Positions 1-12,622 of a stretch of DNA of 64,000 nt are shown piece after piece; the stretch's first letter is position 1, and every line of letters starts with the position of its first letter. A program made the translations under genes and the position numbers. The stretch is taken from the NCBI GenBank assembly GCA_946807835.1, contig OX327711.1:19751501-19815500 (forward strand), written 5' to 3'. This DNA is from Ailanthus altissimus. Taxonomy: Eukaryota > Streptophyta > Magnoliopsida > Sapindales > Simaroubaceae. Under the pieces are notes generated by a model that worked only from the letters and a program-made list of their open reading frames with translations, searched no databases and had not been told where the DNA came from.

Positions 1-197
1 TCTTCATGAGCTAAAGCCCACTTCACAGTGTAGTATTCCTTGTAATGGGTTGTCAATTTTGACACCAAATGTTGTTGCTCTGCATCATTATCTGAACTCT
101 CCTTTGAAACCGTAATGAGCTGGAGTAGATAATCATCAAGTTGACAAAGCCACTTCTCGTAGAACTCAGTGAACCTCTCTTCAACATGGATTTTCAT
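1..197 (-). CDS. DOG1-domain protein, N-terminal part (gene runs off the left edge)
   Basis: The minus strand is open from an ATG at 197-195 to the window edge, giving 65 codons. The peptide begins MKIHVEERFTEFYEKW and continues with a Gln/Leu-rich helix (CQLDDYLLQL), a short acidic linker, then HYKEYYTVKWALAHE. This matches the start of the DOG1 domain (seed dormancy control), which occurs alone in DOG1-like proteins and at the C-terminal side of TGA-type bZIP factors. The F-x-x-F-Y-E-K-W motif with a following amphipathic helix, and the HYKEYY block, are characteristic. No bZIP precedes it, so a stand-alone DOG1-like protein (similar to the DOGL4/ZW2 type) is likely. The ATG lies just inside a purine-rich stretch, and no in-frame upstream start is needed. 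It is transcribed away from the DOG1 gene at 32.8 kb. The C-terminal three quarters lies outside the window, so intactness cannot be judged. Confidence 0.75.
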   Translation of the reverse strand, partial: MKIHVEERFTEFYEKWLCQLDDYLLQLITVSKESSDNDAEQQHLVSKLTTHYKEYYTVKWALAHE

Positions 198-1054
198 TTT
201 TTTTTCCTTTTTAGTGCAAGAACCAGATCCAGAGAAAAAACTAAGGGGGATGAAAGTGAAGAGGGTTTTGAGTGAGATGTAATGGTGTCGATGGAATTGT
301 AAACGTAGGTAATCAATAAATAAAGTGTGAAATCAGGAGTGGGGAGTGAACTGATGGAAGTTGAAGTGAGAGAATAGTTTTGGCTTGTGCATGGCTTACG
401 CGCAGCAGAAAGCTACAAGTGGATTTTAAGGGTTAAGTGACGCGTTGCAAATCGAGCGAAGGGACATGAGTTCCCCATTAGGAGTATCCTTTTGGAGCTA
501 AACCTTTGACTGAGTCGAGTAATCCATGCACCCCACCACCTGGTGTTTGAGTTTGTTTGTGTTCAGAAACGTGTCTAGTGGACAAAGGATCTGATTTTCA
601 ACGTGGAACTTGTCTACAATTACAAGTTTCATACTTCACTGTTTTCGCTGCGTCCCGCACTCCACTTTGCTCATTTACCTCGGATGACTAACCGAGGTTC
701 ATCTATTAGGGTTTTTTCCGCATGAACAAGATGCTCAAATCTTGTCCATCAGTTCCATTTTACTGTCAAATACGAAATAAAAGAAATAGATGACATAAGT
801 CGAATTGAACTAAGAATTGCTTCCAATAAAAAAGTTTTAACTCGCAACTTCAATACAACAATCAGTTCCTCTACTTATCTAAATTTACCTGAATTTTCAA
901 ATGATTTTTTAATACGTGAATAGTTTAGATTTATTTTCTATTTATTTTATTAATTAACAACTAAATGTTTATAAAAGCTAAGGTAAAAGTTTAAATCATC
1001 AAGAAAGAATCCGGATCTATTTTACTTACTTATAGTTAACACAATATATATTAA
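198..1054. other. 5' flank of the left-edge DOG1-like gene
   Basis: This is non-coding DNA between the DOG1-like start codon and the target duplication of copia element A. The part nearest the gene (about 360-720) is less AT-rich than the rest and is presumably promoter and 5' UTR. I see no well-placed TATA box that I would defend. The last 300 bases are plain AT-rich DNA. Confidence 0.4.
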
Positions 1055-1059
1055 AAGTA

Positions 1060-1434
1060 TATAAGAATCCTTAAACATAATTTTTTATGCATAAAATAAA
1101 TAAGCATAAAGATCAAAAGCAAAAATAAATTGTGTAAAATCTTTCAAATCTCTAGCTATTGATTTCTTTTTGGATAACAAGCTTTTGTATTTTTGGCTCT
1201 TTTAAATCCTCACAAACTCACAATGATGGTGTGTATTTTCAAAAATATCGAGATAAGTGTTAGTGGAACTTAGGGACCAAAACTATAAATAAAAATAACC
1301 CATATATTCCTTCCATCAAGAAGTTAATATGGAGGTTTCTTAATTGAAGAGTGACCAACATCAATAATATTTAATTGTTGATGAAAGTTAAAAATATATG
1401 AACCATAAACATAAGTTATTCCATTAATATTACA
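1060..1434 (-). repeat. Copia-A 3' LTR
   Basis: This 375-bp copy aligns end to end with 7063-7445. Read on the minus strand it starts TGTAATATTAATGG and ends CTTATA, so the termini are TG...TA instead of the usual TG...CA. Both copies share the TA end. The polypurine tract abuts its internal side. Confidence 0.9.
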
Positions 1435-1446
1435 TTCTCCCACTTT
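1435..1446 (-). other. Copia-A polypurine tract
   Basis: The minus strand reads AAAGTGGGAGAA directly before the 3' LTR terminus TGTAATATT. This is the expected plus-strand priming site of an LTR retrotransposon and confirms the LTR boundary at 1434. Confidence 0.8.
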
Positions 1447-1732
1447 GTTCATATACTTAATATAACATTAAAATTCTAACAATTTTCATACTTAGAAAAT
1501 AAAATAAATGAATCGTGATGACAGGTCCTTTAAAAACGAGCATTATCTCCTATTTATTACAATTTATTATATTTCTTAAATTCTATACTAGTAATACTAC
1601 TTAATAAATAAACTTTATGTTTATTCTTGAAAAAATCAACAGTGATTTTTCTCAAAATAACTGAATGTGCACAAAATATGAGAAAACATCACAAGCAAAT
1701 AAAAGTTTCAATTATAGTCAATACAATAAAAA

Positions 1733-4700
1733 TTACATAATGAAACCAAGTCTCATTCTAATTACATGATCCTTGAATCTCAATGGTGGTATGCCTTTTG
1801 TCAAAGGATCATTGATCATCAATTCAATACTAATGTGTTCAATGATCACTTTCTCTTTTTTAACACGTTCTCTTATGGCTAAATACTTGATGTCGATATA
1901 TTTACTTTGACTTTGAATTTTGTTGTTTTTAGCCATAAAAATAGCAGTTGAATTGTCATAGTATATCTTCAATGGCCTAAAAATTGAATCGACAATTCTA
2001 AACTCAGAAATGAAACTCTTTAATCAAACACTATGTGAAGTAGTCTCACAATATGAAACGAACTCAGCCTCTATAGTGGAAGTAGCAGTCAAAGTCTACT
2101 TTACACTCTTCTAATATACAGCTCCACCGGCTAACATAAAAATATATATAGATATTGATTTACGTGAATCAACACAACCAGCAAAGTCTGAATCTGAGTA
2201 GTCAATTACTTCCAAACTATCAGTCCATCTATACATGAGCATGTAATCTTTGGTTTTTTGAAGGTACCTCATTACTTTCTTTATAGCTCTCCAATAGTCT
2301 ATACCCGGATTACTCTAATATCTTTCTTACATTCCCATAGTAAATGCAATGTCAAGTCTGGTGCAAACTTGAGCATACATCAAGATTTCAACAACAAAAG
2401 TATATAGAATGTTGGTCATTTGTTCCCCTTCAAAATCATTTTTTTGGGCACTGGTTCAAATTGAATCAGTCACCCTTTATAATGAGATTTGAAGGGCATG
2501 AGTTTATATTGAATCGGTCACCCTTTATAATGAGAGCTATACTTGGTGAACAATTTTTCACAATGAAATCTCTTTAAAACCTTATTATATAGGTTTCCTA
2601 AGACAGACTTAGAATACCTTGAAATCTATCCCTATGGATCTTAATGCCAATGATATAAGATGCATCACCCATATCCTTTATGTCAAAATTTTTAGAGAGA
2701 AATTATTTCACTTCATGCAACAAACCCTTATTATTGGTTATAAGCAAAATATCATCCACATACAAAACAAGAAAATAGATTTTACTCCCACAGACATTCT
2801 GGAATATACATTGATCCATCGTGTTCTCTACAAAACTAAATAAAGAAATGACATCATAAAATTTTAATTACCATTGACAGGAGGCTTGTTTTAATCCATA
2901 TATGAATTTCTTAAGCTTACATACTAAATGCTCACCATTACTAGAGGAGAATCCTTCTGGTTGTTTCATGTAAATCTCATATTCTAGATCTCTATTAAGA
3001 AAAGATGTTTTCATATCCATTTGATATAATTCCAAATCAAAATGTGCAACTAATGCCAAAATTACACAAAGGGGATCCTTTTTAGATATGGGAGAAAAGG
3101 TCTTTGTGTAATCAATTCATTCTTTCTGAGTGAATCCTTTAGCAACGAGTCTTATCTTATATTTCTCAATGTTGCCTAATGAATCTTTCTTTATCTTAAA
3201 GACCCATTTACATCTAATAACTTTTATACCATCAGGCAACTGAACAAGATCCTAGACTCTATTGGGTGCCATAGAATTCATCTTATCTTTTATAGTATCA
3301 TACTATAATTTTGATTCATTACAACTCATAACTTGTGAAAATATTTTAGGGTCATTTTCAACTCCAATGTTATATTCAGATTCTTAAAGATACATAACGT
3401 AATCATTAGAAATTGCTAACCTCCTTGCTCTAATAGATTTTTTTAATGTTGTGCCAACATTCTCTTGAGAGGCTTGTTGTTCAACTGGTTATTCAACCAT
3501 TTCTGCTAATTTTAATCCTGAATAACTTGATCTACCGGATGATCATTAACAACTTGTGGAATCTCAGTGATTAGTTGTTCAACATCTGTTTGAACTTGAG
3601 AGGTGTTATGTATAACAATCAATCTACTACTTGAAGTGGAAGGTTGAGAATCTGTAGGATCTTTCTCAAAAACATAGTTTTTGGATTGGTCACTCCCACT
3701 AATCAAGTCATTCTCAAGAAATTTTATATTTCTTGATCCACAATCCTAGTGTTGTGAGATGAAAAATAAAATCTATAACTTTTAGACCTCTCGGCATATC
3801 CAAATACCTACTAATGGTCATGGGGGTCTAGTTTCTTCTTCAGTGGGTTGTAAACTCTTACTTCAAATGGGCATCCCCAAATGTATATATATTGCAAACC
3901 CGATTTTCAACCTTTCCATAACTCAAATTGTGTCTTTGAGATAACCTTGGTTAGTACTCAGTTTAATATATACACTATCGTTTTAAGAACTTTAGTCCAC
4001 AATGATTTAAAAATATTAGAGCTGTTAAGCATACTCCGTCCCATGTTCAATAAAGTTAGGTTTCTTTTTTCTGTTACACCATTTTGGTCTAGGGAACTAG
4101 GTATGGTGTATTGGGCAACTATCTCATACTCTTAAAGAAACTTTGCAAATAGACTAGGTACTTGTCTATCCTCAGTGTATTTACCATCGTATTCTATATC
4201 TCTATCAGTTCTCACGATCTTAATTTTCTTTCCGCATTGTTTCTCCACTTTAACTTTAAATATCTTAAAAGCATATAATGTTTCGTTTCTATTATAAAGC
4301 AAGTAGAGATACATGTATCATAAGTAATCATCAATGAAAGAGATGAAGTATCTCTGACTATACGAGTCTATGTCTAGGCTACAAATATCAAAATATATGA
4401 TCTCTAATATGTCTGAACTCTTATTGGCACATTTTTTTGACTTGTTGGTTTGCTTTCCATTAATGCAATCCACACAAGTGTCAAAATCAGTAAAATCTAG
4501 AGTACTAAATACTCCATCATTTACTAATTTATTAATCATTTCTATGGAGATATGTCTCAATCTCCGATGCCATAACATAGAGGAATCCTCATTCATAACA
4601 CATCATTTAATGCCAGTATAAACATGCATTGTATTATAAGAGGTATCATTTTGTAAATTAATGTAGAATAGACCATCAGACAATGTACCATTCCTAACAA

Positions 4701-4890
4701 GATTAAATTTGCAATATAAATTAAACAAATCATTTGAAAAGTTAAAGGAATATCTCAAAGGTACAAGTCTTGAAACAGAAATCAAATATCTAGAGAAATT
4801 TAGAATATAAAAAGTCTTATCTAAATATAAAACAAAACCAGTACTTAAATTTAAATAACATGTTCTAATTGCCTCCACATATGAATACAT
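1733..4890 (-). pseudogene. Copia-A pol remnant (integrase, reverse transcriptase, RNase H)
   Basis: Minus-strand fragments in several frames show TNT1-type pol in order. At 4318-4890 are a GAG-pre-integrase segment (MLWHRRLRHIS) and the CVDCINGK zinc-binding part of integrase. At 4132-4314 is integrase core sequence ending near a D-x-E region. At 2868-3059 is the RT fragment with YQMDMKTSFLNRDL and LKKFIYGLKQAS. At 1733-1972 is the RNase H end with YYDNSTAIFMAKN. Stops and frameshifts separate all pieces, and the YVDD region is not open. No function is expected. Confidence 0.9.
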
Positions 4891-5473
4891 CTTATTTCTT
4901 GAATAGATGCATTACTCACTGGCTTCCTTAGGTTTTGTATTCTCTATAAGGAATTCGAAACATGGATTGTAGAACCAGAATTAATCTACAAAGTGTTATG
5001 ATTAATATCAACCATATTGGATTCATAATAAACAAATGAGATTTGATTACCTTTCTTTTCAAGCTATTTTTGAAACTTTAGAAAATTCTTCTTCATATGC
5101 CTCTTCTTTTTACAGAAGAAGGACTTGGATTCCTTCTTAATGTCAAATTAGGGAGATTGAATAGGCAATTTTCCTTTTCCCTTTTGTTTGGCTTTGTTTA
5201 TATTCTTTCCTTATGTTGTTATAAAAGCACTTTCACCCAATTTCATCACCAGCCTCCCTTTTTCTTGAACACATATGGTCATGAATTCATTAAGTGACCA
5301 TTTATCTTTATGTGTGTTGTAAGATATTTTGAAGAGTCCATATTGGGGTGGAAGGTGTTCAATATATAGTGCACAAGGAAAGACTCAAACATATCAACCT
5401 CAAAAGTCTTCAATTGAGCCATTATGTCCCTTATCTGTATGATGTGTTCACGCACACCTCTAACACTGGTGAG

Positions 5474-5818
5474 CTATAAAGTTGAAAACTTTATAATTAG
5501 AGTGCTGGCAAGTACTTTATCTGAAGTTTCAAACTGTTCATTAATAGCTTTTAGTAATGCTCGGACATTATTATGCTGACTGACTGAACCACGTAAACCA
5601 GTAGATATCTTGATCTTTATAAACATCAAAGTAAGGTGATTAGATCGCTCACATTGTTCATAAAGAGCAATCTCAGCTAAAGTGCTGGTATCATTAATGG
5701 CTGGCGGTTCATCTTTTCGTATAACATAATTAATATCCATACACCCCAAATGAAGACAGATTCTTTCCTTCCAATCCTTATAGTTGTCACCTTTTAGTTT
5801 AGGAATATTACATTTCAT
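5474..5818 (-). pseudogene. Copia-A gag N-terminus
   Basis: A 114-codon minus-strand frame begins MKCNIPKLKGDNYKDWKERI and continues into a UBN2-like gag helix (RALLKAINEQFETSDKVLA). This is the usual start of copia gag (L-x-G-x-N-Y-x-x-W). It is cut off after about 114 residues, and the rest of gag, including the zinc knuckle, is not readable between here and 4890. Confidence 0.85.
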
Positions 5819-7048
5819 ATCAGAGTAATTTACGGGTTGTACAACTGTACAAACTCAACATACATGCTAATGTTACAAAATTATGACTAATAACAATTAT
5901 CATGCTTTGCCAATGTAAATCATGTTGTATAAATATGAATCAAATGACATAAAAATTACATGTGGGCTAAATTTCTAATTCAAGTAGATTCATATAAAAT
6001 TTTATGATAAAACATATAGCATGTTTTACCTATATAAATTATTGTCTAAATATTATGAACCTAGTGACATAAAACTTGTCTGTGGGCTAAAGAATTAATT
6101 CAATTAGATCTATTAATCTTTATGATAAAACTATCAAATTATGTTCCTTTTCTTAATCCTGTGGATAAATAAGGAAATATAATTTGATATTCTATCCTAA
6201 TTAATCATATAAATATAATTATTCATAATTAATGTCATTCTATACATGATCCAAAACTACTTAATATATAATTTTGTATAATTAAAGATGTTGTGGCTAC
6301 TCTATAATTATTTAAAATTATATAGATCACTAGATATTTAATTTACATAGTGGTTCATATAATATTTTGTAACAATAGCATCATTTATAAATATGAGCAC
6401 AAATTCAAATTGTATGAATAATAAAAATGATAAATTATACATGCAAAATCAACATATAGAATATAATGATATAAACTACATGAAATAAATACATAAAATA
6501 AAGTATGTATCAAGTTACGATCTATTTGTAAATATTATAAAATTTTGTAGGTAATTTATAATTATCTAAATCTAGAAGAGTTAAAAGAAAATATATAACA
6601 ATATAAGGGTCATATTTAAAAATTATTGAAAGTCTTGGAGTTAAATTACAATTATCCAAAAGATGAAAGGCCCTGTGATAATACCTAATTCTGTAGGGTA
6701 AATTTAAAATTATAAAAATCTTTAAGGGTCAAATTATAAATATCTAAAAGTTGTGGAGTCACAGAATAATTTATAAAACTTGACGAGGCTAAATGAAAAT
6801 AACCGACTATCTTCAACCCTGAATACGTTTGACCCATTTTTTAAATTTGGTCATAATCTCCCTTATTTTAGCTTCGATTTTAACGTTTCAAATTACAAAA
6901 TACTCGAAATTTAATTTTTTAATAATTTCTAATCTCATTTACATCATGCAACGTTAAAATAACAACTTTTAAATCAAAACAAATCAAATTCGACTATAAT
7001 AAAGAATATATTTTTCATATTGCAAATATTTAAGGTAGAGGCATACAT

Positions 7049-7060
7049 GCTTTGATACTA
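7049..7060 (-). other. Copia-A primer binding site
   Basis: On the minus strand this reads TAGTATCAAAGC. It matches the initiator tRNA-Met PBS (TGGTATCAGAGC) at 10 of 12 positions and sits 2 bases from the 5' LTR. It fixes the element's orientation. Confidence 0.8.
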
Positions 7061-7062
7061 AT

Positions 7063-7445
7063 TATAGGAAACCGTAAACATGATCTTCTATGCATAAATG
7101 AATAAGCGTAAAGATTAAAAGCAAAAATAAATTATGTAAGATCTTTCTAACCTTCAGCCGTTGATTTGTTTTTTTGAGTAGCAAACTTTTACATTTTTTA
7201 CTCTTCCAAACCCTCACAAACTCACAATGATAGTGTTTATTCTTAAAAAAATTGAGATCAAGTGTTAGTGGGGCTTAGAGGACCAAAACTATAAATAAAA
7301 ATAAAAATTCATATTAACTCCTTCCATCAAGAAGTTAATATTGAAGTTTCTTAATTGAAAAGTTACCAATATCAATAATATTTATTTGTTGATGGAAGTT
7401 AAAAATATATGAACCATAATCGTAAGTTATTCTATTAATATTACA
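7063..7445 (-). repeat. Copia-A 5' LTR
   Basis: This 383-bp copy lies next to the PBS. It shares with the left copy the blocks ACAAACTCACAATGAT and CCATCAAGAAGTTAATAT, and the terminal ATTAATATTACA. Its outer end is followed at once by the AAGTA target duplication. Confidence 0.9.
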
Positions 7446-8040
7446 AAGTAATGATTAACAATGTAATAAATACCTAATATTTAATGACACATAAAATACT
7501 AAAATAAATATATAAATTTTATATCCTCACGTTATATGAATATAAACACTTTGTACTCATTTTATAATTCCTCCAATATGCAAAATCAATATTGACATCG
7601 ATCGGGTTAAATTATCGAAAGTTGAGACATCTCGTTGATTAATCTCCTCACACCAATATTTATAAGAGGTCTTTTGAGTCACTATACCCCATTTTTGCTA
7701 CCTAACTCATGCCAAAAATTATAAAAGAGTCCTTCTAGACTTTGACTTTTTTGGTCAATTATTAAAAGTGCCAAAAAATCTTAATTTAGTGGAAAATATT
7801 CGCTTTTTTTATTATTTAAGTACTCTCATATTTCAGATTAATATTGCTATTGAGAAACTCAGTTCGACCATTACTCCATTTTCAATTTGAGTCCCTTATC
7901 ATCGTAAGCGATAGATTTTTATTTCATTTTATTCATCTTTAATTTTTTTTTGACATTTTAATTATTGAAGTTTTTAGTGTGTATTTTAAAAAAAATTTAA
8001 GCGTGTATAAAAAAATTTACTCACAAGTAAAATAAAAAAA

Positions 8041-8108
8041 ATTAAGATAAAGAGATAAATAATCATACAAAAAAATTAAGATAAAGAGATAAATAATCAT
8101 ACAAAAAA
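8041..8108. repeat. 34-bp tandem duplication
   Basis: Two copies of a 34-bp unit beginning ATTAAGATAAAGAGATAAAT start at 8041 and 8075, and a third copy begins and breaks off at 8109. The two copies appear identical, so the duplication is recent relative to its surroundings. Confidence 0.9.
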
Positions 8109-9799
8109 ATTACATAATTCGACAACAAATGCTATATTCACAATAAATAACAAAAATTTTGCGTCTTTTATTTGTTTGCCAAGAACTCAAATTATAAAGA
8201 TCTCTTTCAAGATAATCAAAGAATATACATTTAATATAGAAACTCTTAATGAATCTATTAATGATTCTTTTGTTCGCTCAAAACTCAAATACTCATACAA
8301 CACTCTCTTGTGCATTAATCACTTAAAGCTCTCTAACTCTCTTTTTTCTCTTTTAAAGTTGTCTCTCTAATGCTAGATTATTCTAAGGGATTAGAGTTTA
8401 TATAGTATTCAAAACATTCATAGAAACCTAAATCTAATTGGAACACACTGTAAGAATTCAAAAAATTGACTTTGGAATGCATTTTTAGCCAAAATAGAAA
8501 AAAGCCCTCATTGGTGCCTAGGCGCCAACTTTCTGTCCAAAGTGACACATAGGCGCTAAAGCTTGCATTCGTGCAGCACTTTTAGCTCCTCTTCTTACTT
8601 TCGACTTTCGTTTCTGATATTTTCTTGTCTGTCCAACGAATCCTTAATCTTGTGTTGACTATTTATTAATTTTCAATTCAAAATCACACTCAAATATAAT
8701 TTTAAATTATCAAATTCTAACATTAATGTATACAAACTTTTATTGTTATTCAAAAATGTATCTGATAAATAGAAGTTGTATGAATTATGAAATGATGTTT
8801 CTGAGATGTTGATTGACTTGGATATAGAAATACATCTTAAGAGCATGCCTTCTTCATTTATATGAACTTTTTGGATTTCAATCTTTGATCTTAATGCATA
8901 ATATTGTACTAGTTTTCATTAAATTATAAGAACATCTCTAGAAAACTCATTTGAGAACATAAGAGTCCATATTTTGTATCAATCTTTCTTAGATTTTTCA
9001 TTGTATTCAGCATTTTAGGTCAATGTTATACGACATTTTTCTGAAATCATGTTCACGTACAAATTATACAGTATCCACAAGTTAATACTACCTTTAAACA
9101 GATCTGTAATTCTGAATTGGTTATAGCTACAAGATGACTTTCAGGGAGCTTTAATTTGAACGGCAAGTTTTCTTGATGTTGAGATTATGGTTTAAAACAA
9201 TGAGCAGTTTTCATGTTTTTCCCTCTTACATTTATTGTAAGAAAATAATGCTTTAATCACCTAATTTTCATTTTTGGAATCTCAAATGTCTCCTTAGCTC
9301 CTAACATACCCTTCGAATTTATAATCCAATTATACGATCCTCCTCATGGTTTGCTTGTTAATAAATTTGTTATGTTTCCTTTTAGAAAAAGAAACTGTAA
9401 GGTAAATGTGGGCTGCTTTTCAAGTTACTAATTTCTTTTTCAAACAAAAGAAGGTAGAATATGTGATAATTGTCTCTCAATTTTAATAAGCTTTCCATGA
9501 GATCTTTGTGAATTGGGCATCCTTCATATCTACTAAGCTTTGAAGTATATGCTAGGTATATAGCTTTTGCTCTGCCTAAAGTTTTTTAGTTAAATATTTA
9601 GTTGTCAACTTTATATTCTAAACATAAACACTAACTTGGAATTTTTTTTTCCTGTTGGAGGTGGCATTGAAAACTATACATTTTTGCTTTATTGGTTTCT
9701 TGGTTTTCTAACTTGGATGTTAGAGATGGAAACTTGAAAGTGGATTATGGATTGTATTAGAAGCTGACTTTGATTTTAGATTTCTTGAACACACTTTTG

Positions 9800-9935
9800 T
9801 TGAATTATATTAGTGATTGTTGAAGGTGGATGCTAGATTTCTATCGTATTTACTATACTTCTTGTTGTTGGATTATATTAGTGATTTTTTATGTTTGAAG
9901 GTGGATGCTAGATTTCTGTTGTATTCACAATGTTG
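9800..9935. repeat. Imperfect tandem duplication (about 68 bp unit)
   Basis: The segment with ATTATATTAGTGATT and GAAGGTGGATGCTAGATTTC occurs twice in direct order, at about 9800 and 9868, with small indels between copies. Confidence 0.8.
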
Positions 9936-10359
9936 CTTTATTTCTTGTTAGAGCACAATGTTACTGGTGTGTTGATTATCTCAATTTATACAAGATGTAT
10001 ATTGCTATACATAATTTTGTTATATATACATATATATGCTGGATAAATATATATTGAATTTATGGATCTTTAGTTAATAGACTGTTAAATTAATTTATAT
10101 GAATCTAATTTTTAAATTAAATTCAATAAAACATTTTTGCTATTTAAATAAAATTCAAAATTTCTAATATACATAGTATTACCACTCAATGATACAAAGC
10201 TATCACGTAATTGAGATAAATAAAAGGGATGATAACATAATCACACGTCAGCAATATGATATCATCATTTTGTCATTTGGCACAACGGGTGCCATATCAT
10301 CTACTATGTGTACTATGATTTTTCATATGGCATATAAGTATCAAAACTGCATAGGAGAG

Positions 10360-10394
10360 ATATTTTATCATATCATAATTTTATGATAAAATAT
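10360..10394. repeat. 12-bp perfect inverted repeat (hairpin)
   Basis: Arms ATATTTTATCAT (10360-10371) and ATGATAAAATAT (10383-10394) flank an 11-nt loop. It could be part of a small inverted-repeat transposon, but no target duplication was identified. Confidence 0.6.
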
Positions 10395-10567
10395 TTCTAT
10401 TACATGATAACTCTAACACGGTTAGATAATAAATTTCATCTATCACTGATTAATAAATTCACTTTAGTTGAAAGATGAAATGCATCATAAAGTAAGGTTT
10501 TTGACAATAATTTTATATTACATAAAGTCTTTTTTTAGTAGAATTTATATTTTAATTCACGTAATAT

Positions 10568-10690
10568 TTGATATGTTTGTTATTGATTAGTATTATATAA
10601 TTATAATTTTGATAAGAATTAAAAAAATTTAATATGTTTATTATTGATTGATATTATATAATTATGATATTGATAAGAATTAAAAAATTA
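10568..10690. repeat. Tandem duplication (about 61 bp unit)
   Basis: A unit containing ATATGTTT, TATTGATT and TTGATAAGAATTAAAAAA occurs at about 10571 and again at 10632. It is AT-rich and non-coding. Confidence 0.8.
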
Positions 10691-12156
10691 ATACTTACTT
10701 AACAAGTGATAGTCATTATTTTATGACACATTAATTATTTACAAACTCTATATACCAACTTTTTTAAGGGTGGTATTACCCTTAAAATAACTATCTATTC
10801 TTTTATATATTTTCGACATTACTTAACAAATTTATAAATAATAATATTTAATTTTAATGGATAAGATTGTATCTTAAATGTGTATTAATAATGCATTATT
10901 AATTATGAATACAATAATCTCAGTTGTTGGAAATCCATTGAAAATAAGTTCAATAATATGACAAATTGTATAAAATATATGGTGTCATTAAACTTTCTTC
11001 GTATAGTTATTAAGTAATGACGCTCAACTCAATAAACACAAGCGGAGTTCAGGTTCAACATAAAATGGTACCTGATTGTGTACATTAAGATTCTCGGTCA
11101 AATAACTATCGAGTATCATTCTAAAAAAACTGACTACGATTTTATGAGTGGAAGGTTGGATGATAAGACTTGAGGTTGGTAGGCCACGTGATGCCTGAGC
11201 CCAAGATAAAGAAACTGAGCCAAGACGGGATTAAGACGACTAAGTTTTGGATATTCATTGTTCCCGCTTCGCCAAGCTATGGCATTAAGTTATGACATGT
11301 GAGCTTTTAATCAAACATGAAAAAGTGATATACCTATAATTCAATAGAAACAAAAAAACACTCTAACAAACGCTCAAACTTCTCCAAGTTAACTATTGAT
11401 AAAATGAAAATTAAAAGTTGACGAGGATGGTTTCTCTTATTTGAGTTTTATTACATTGAGATTATTAGTATATTAATTGATATGAGAATTTGATAATTTA
11501 ACAATTTTGTATAAATAAAAATTGTGAAAAATATTAAAGAAGAGAATTACAAAAAGATTAGGATGCGTAGAACACACAAGATGGAAATGAAATAAAATTT
11601 GGAGACACCAAAGGAGGTAAGAAAAATGCAGGGTTCAGTATAAGGCCAAAATGTTGTGGCGCCGAGAATAGTATGCTTGGCGCTGCAGCACTAAAAGGTC
11701 AATGCTAGTCACAAAAAGTTGCAGCAACGCAGCGCCAGATGCGGACAGTTTTGAAATAATTTTGAATTTTTGAGTTTTTGAAGGTTTGGGATTCTTAGAA
11801 CACGTTGACTCTTATTCCAATTAGGTTTAAAATTAGTATGCACGAAATAACCTTATATAATCTTTTGTAAATTGTTTTAGATTAATGATCAAGTATTAAG
11901 AGAGACTTTACTAAAGAGAAGAACTAGGTAGACACTAAGTAATTATGTGCGCTAGAGTGTAACTATTGTTTGGGCGTTCATTGTTCTTAAGAGAATAAAG
12001 ATACACCGTTCATTAAATCATTTTGGGTATTTTTCATTGTGTTTTCCTGTAAAGTTCTCTAGAATTGTTAATAAAATAGACTATGATCCTTGGATCTACT
12101 ATGTAGGCAATTGACTGAATCACGTAAGTGATTGTGTTATACTATTTATAAAGAAA

Positions 12157-12611
12157 TGTTAGAGTAATTCCTTTTGTATTGTTGTGTATATATTACATTC
12201 TGTCAAGACTTATATATATATATATATTACTATTCTATTACAAGAAGGAAAGTATTCTATTTGCAGAATTCTTTCTATGGTTATGGTAAGGAGCCATTGT
12301 TGATTGAAGTGCCATTTTTGTCAATGTCCTAAGCTTGACAAGTGGCGGTTGTGTTAGCTTGATTTAGGCTCATTCTTCTTCTTTTATTTTTGGCAAGCTT
12401 TTTATTTTTCAGCTGATTTGTTTGCCTTGTATCTTGCTAATTTCTTCTTTTATTTTTAACAAGCTCTTTATTTTCCATTTGACTTGATTGCCGTGTATCT
12501 TGATGATTGATTGGCAAGGAAATGTTTCTTTTATTTTCAGCAAGCTCTTTATTTTCCAATTGACTTGATTGCCTTGTATCTTGAAGATTGATTCGCAAGG
12601 GAATGTTATCA
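12157..12611 (-). repeat. Copia-B 3' LTR
   Basis: This 455-bp LTR, read on the minus strand, starts TGATAACATTCCC right after a polypurine tract and ends CTCTAACA, giving canonical TG...CA ends. It is the reverse complement of the LTR at 22407-22822. It contains about three internal copies of a roughly 75-bp motif (around CAAGCTCTTTATTTTCC and TTGATTGCC, 12395-12600) and a TA microsatellite near 12210. The flank at 12152-12156 is AGAAA, and no partner duplication is found because the other end is rearranged. Confidence 0.88.
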
Positions 12612-12622
12612 GTCCCCCTCAA
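12612..12622 (-). other. Copia-B polypurine tract
   Basis: The minus strand reads TTGAGGGGGAC immediately before TGATAACATT, the LTR start. It defines the inner LTR edge and the element's direction. Confidence 0.8.

Larger units (their letters stand above)
1060..7445 (-). mobile_element. Copia-A: decayed full-length Ty1/copia LTR retrotransposon
   Basis: This 6.4-kb element lies on the minus strand. It is bounded by two alignable LTRs (1060-1434 and 7063-7445) and a perfect 5-bp target duplication AAGTA (1055-1059 and 7446-7450). Reading on the minus strand, the order is 5' LTR, tRNA-Met-type PBS, about 1.2 kb of leader, gag, integrase, reverse transcriptase, RNase H, polypurine tract and 3' LTR, which is copia order. 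All reading frames are broken by stops and frameshifts, and the two LTRs differ at many positions. It is therefore an old, dead insertion. It lies between the two DOG1-family genes. Confidence 0.93.
7451..12156. other. Long AT-rich intergenic stretch without a supported gene
   Basis: No coding region is supported here. Small ORFs in it lack recognisable motifs. The stretch holds three short tandem duplications, a strong hairpin near 10.36 kb, and two related segments in opposite orientation (about 8.2-8.65 and 11.6-12.0 kb) that contain GGCGCC-type motifs. Around 11.15-11.28 kb there is a more GC-balanced patch with a CACGTG box that I could not assign. Confidence 0.5.

Noticed and set aside
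8041..8110. Possible CRISPR-like or satellite array
   Set aside because: Only two complete copies with no spacers; a simple tandem duplication in a plant genome.
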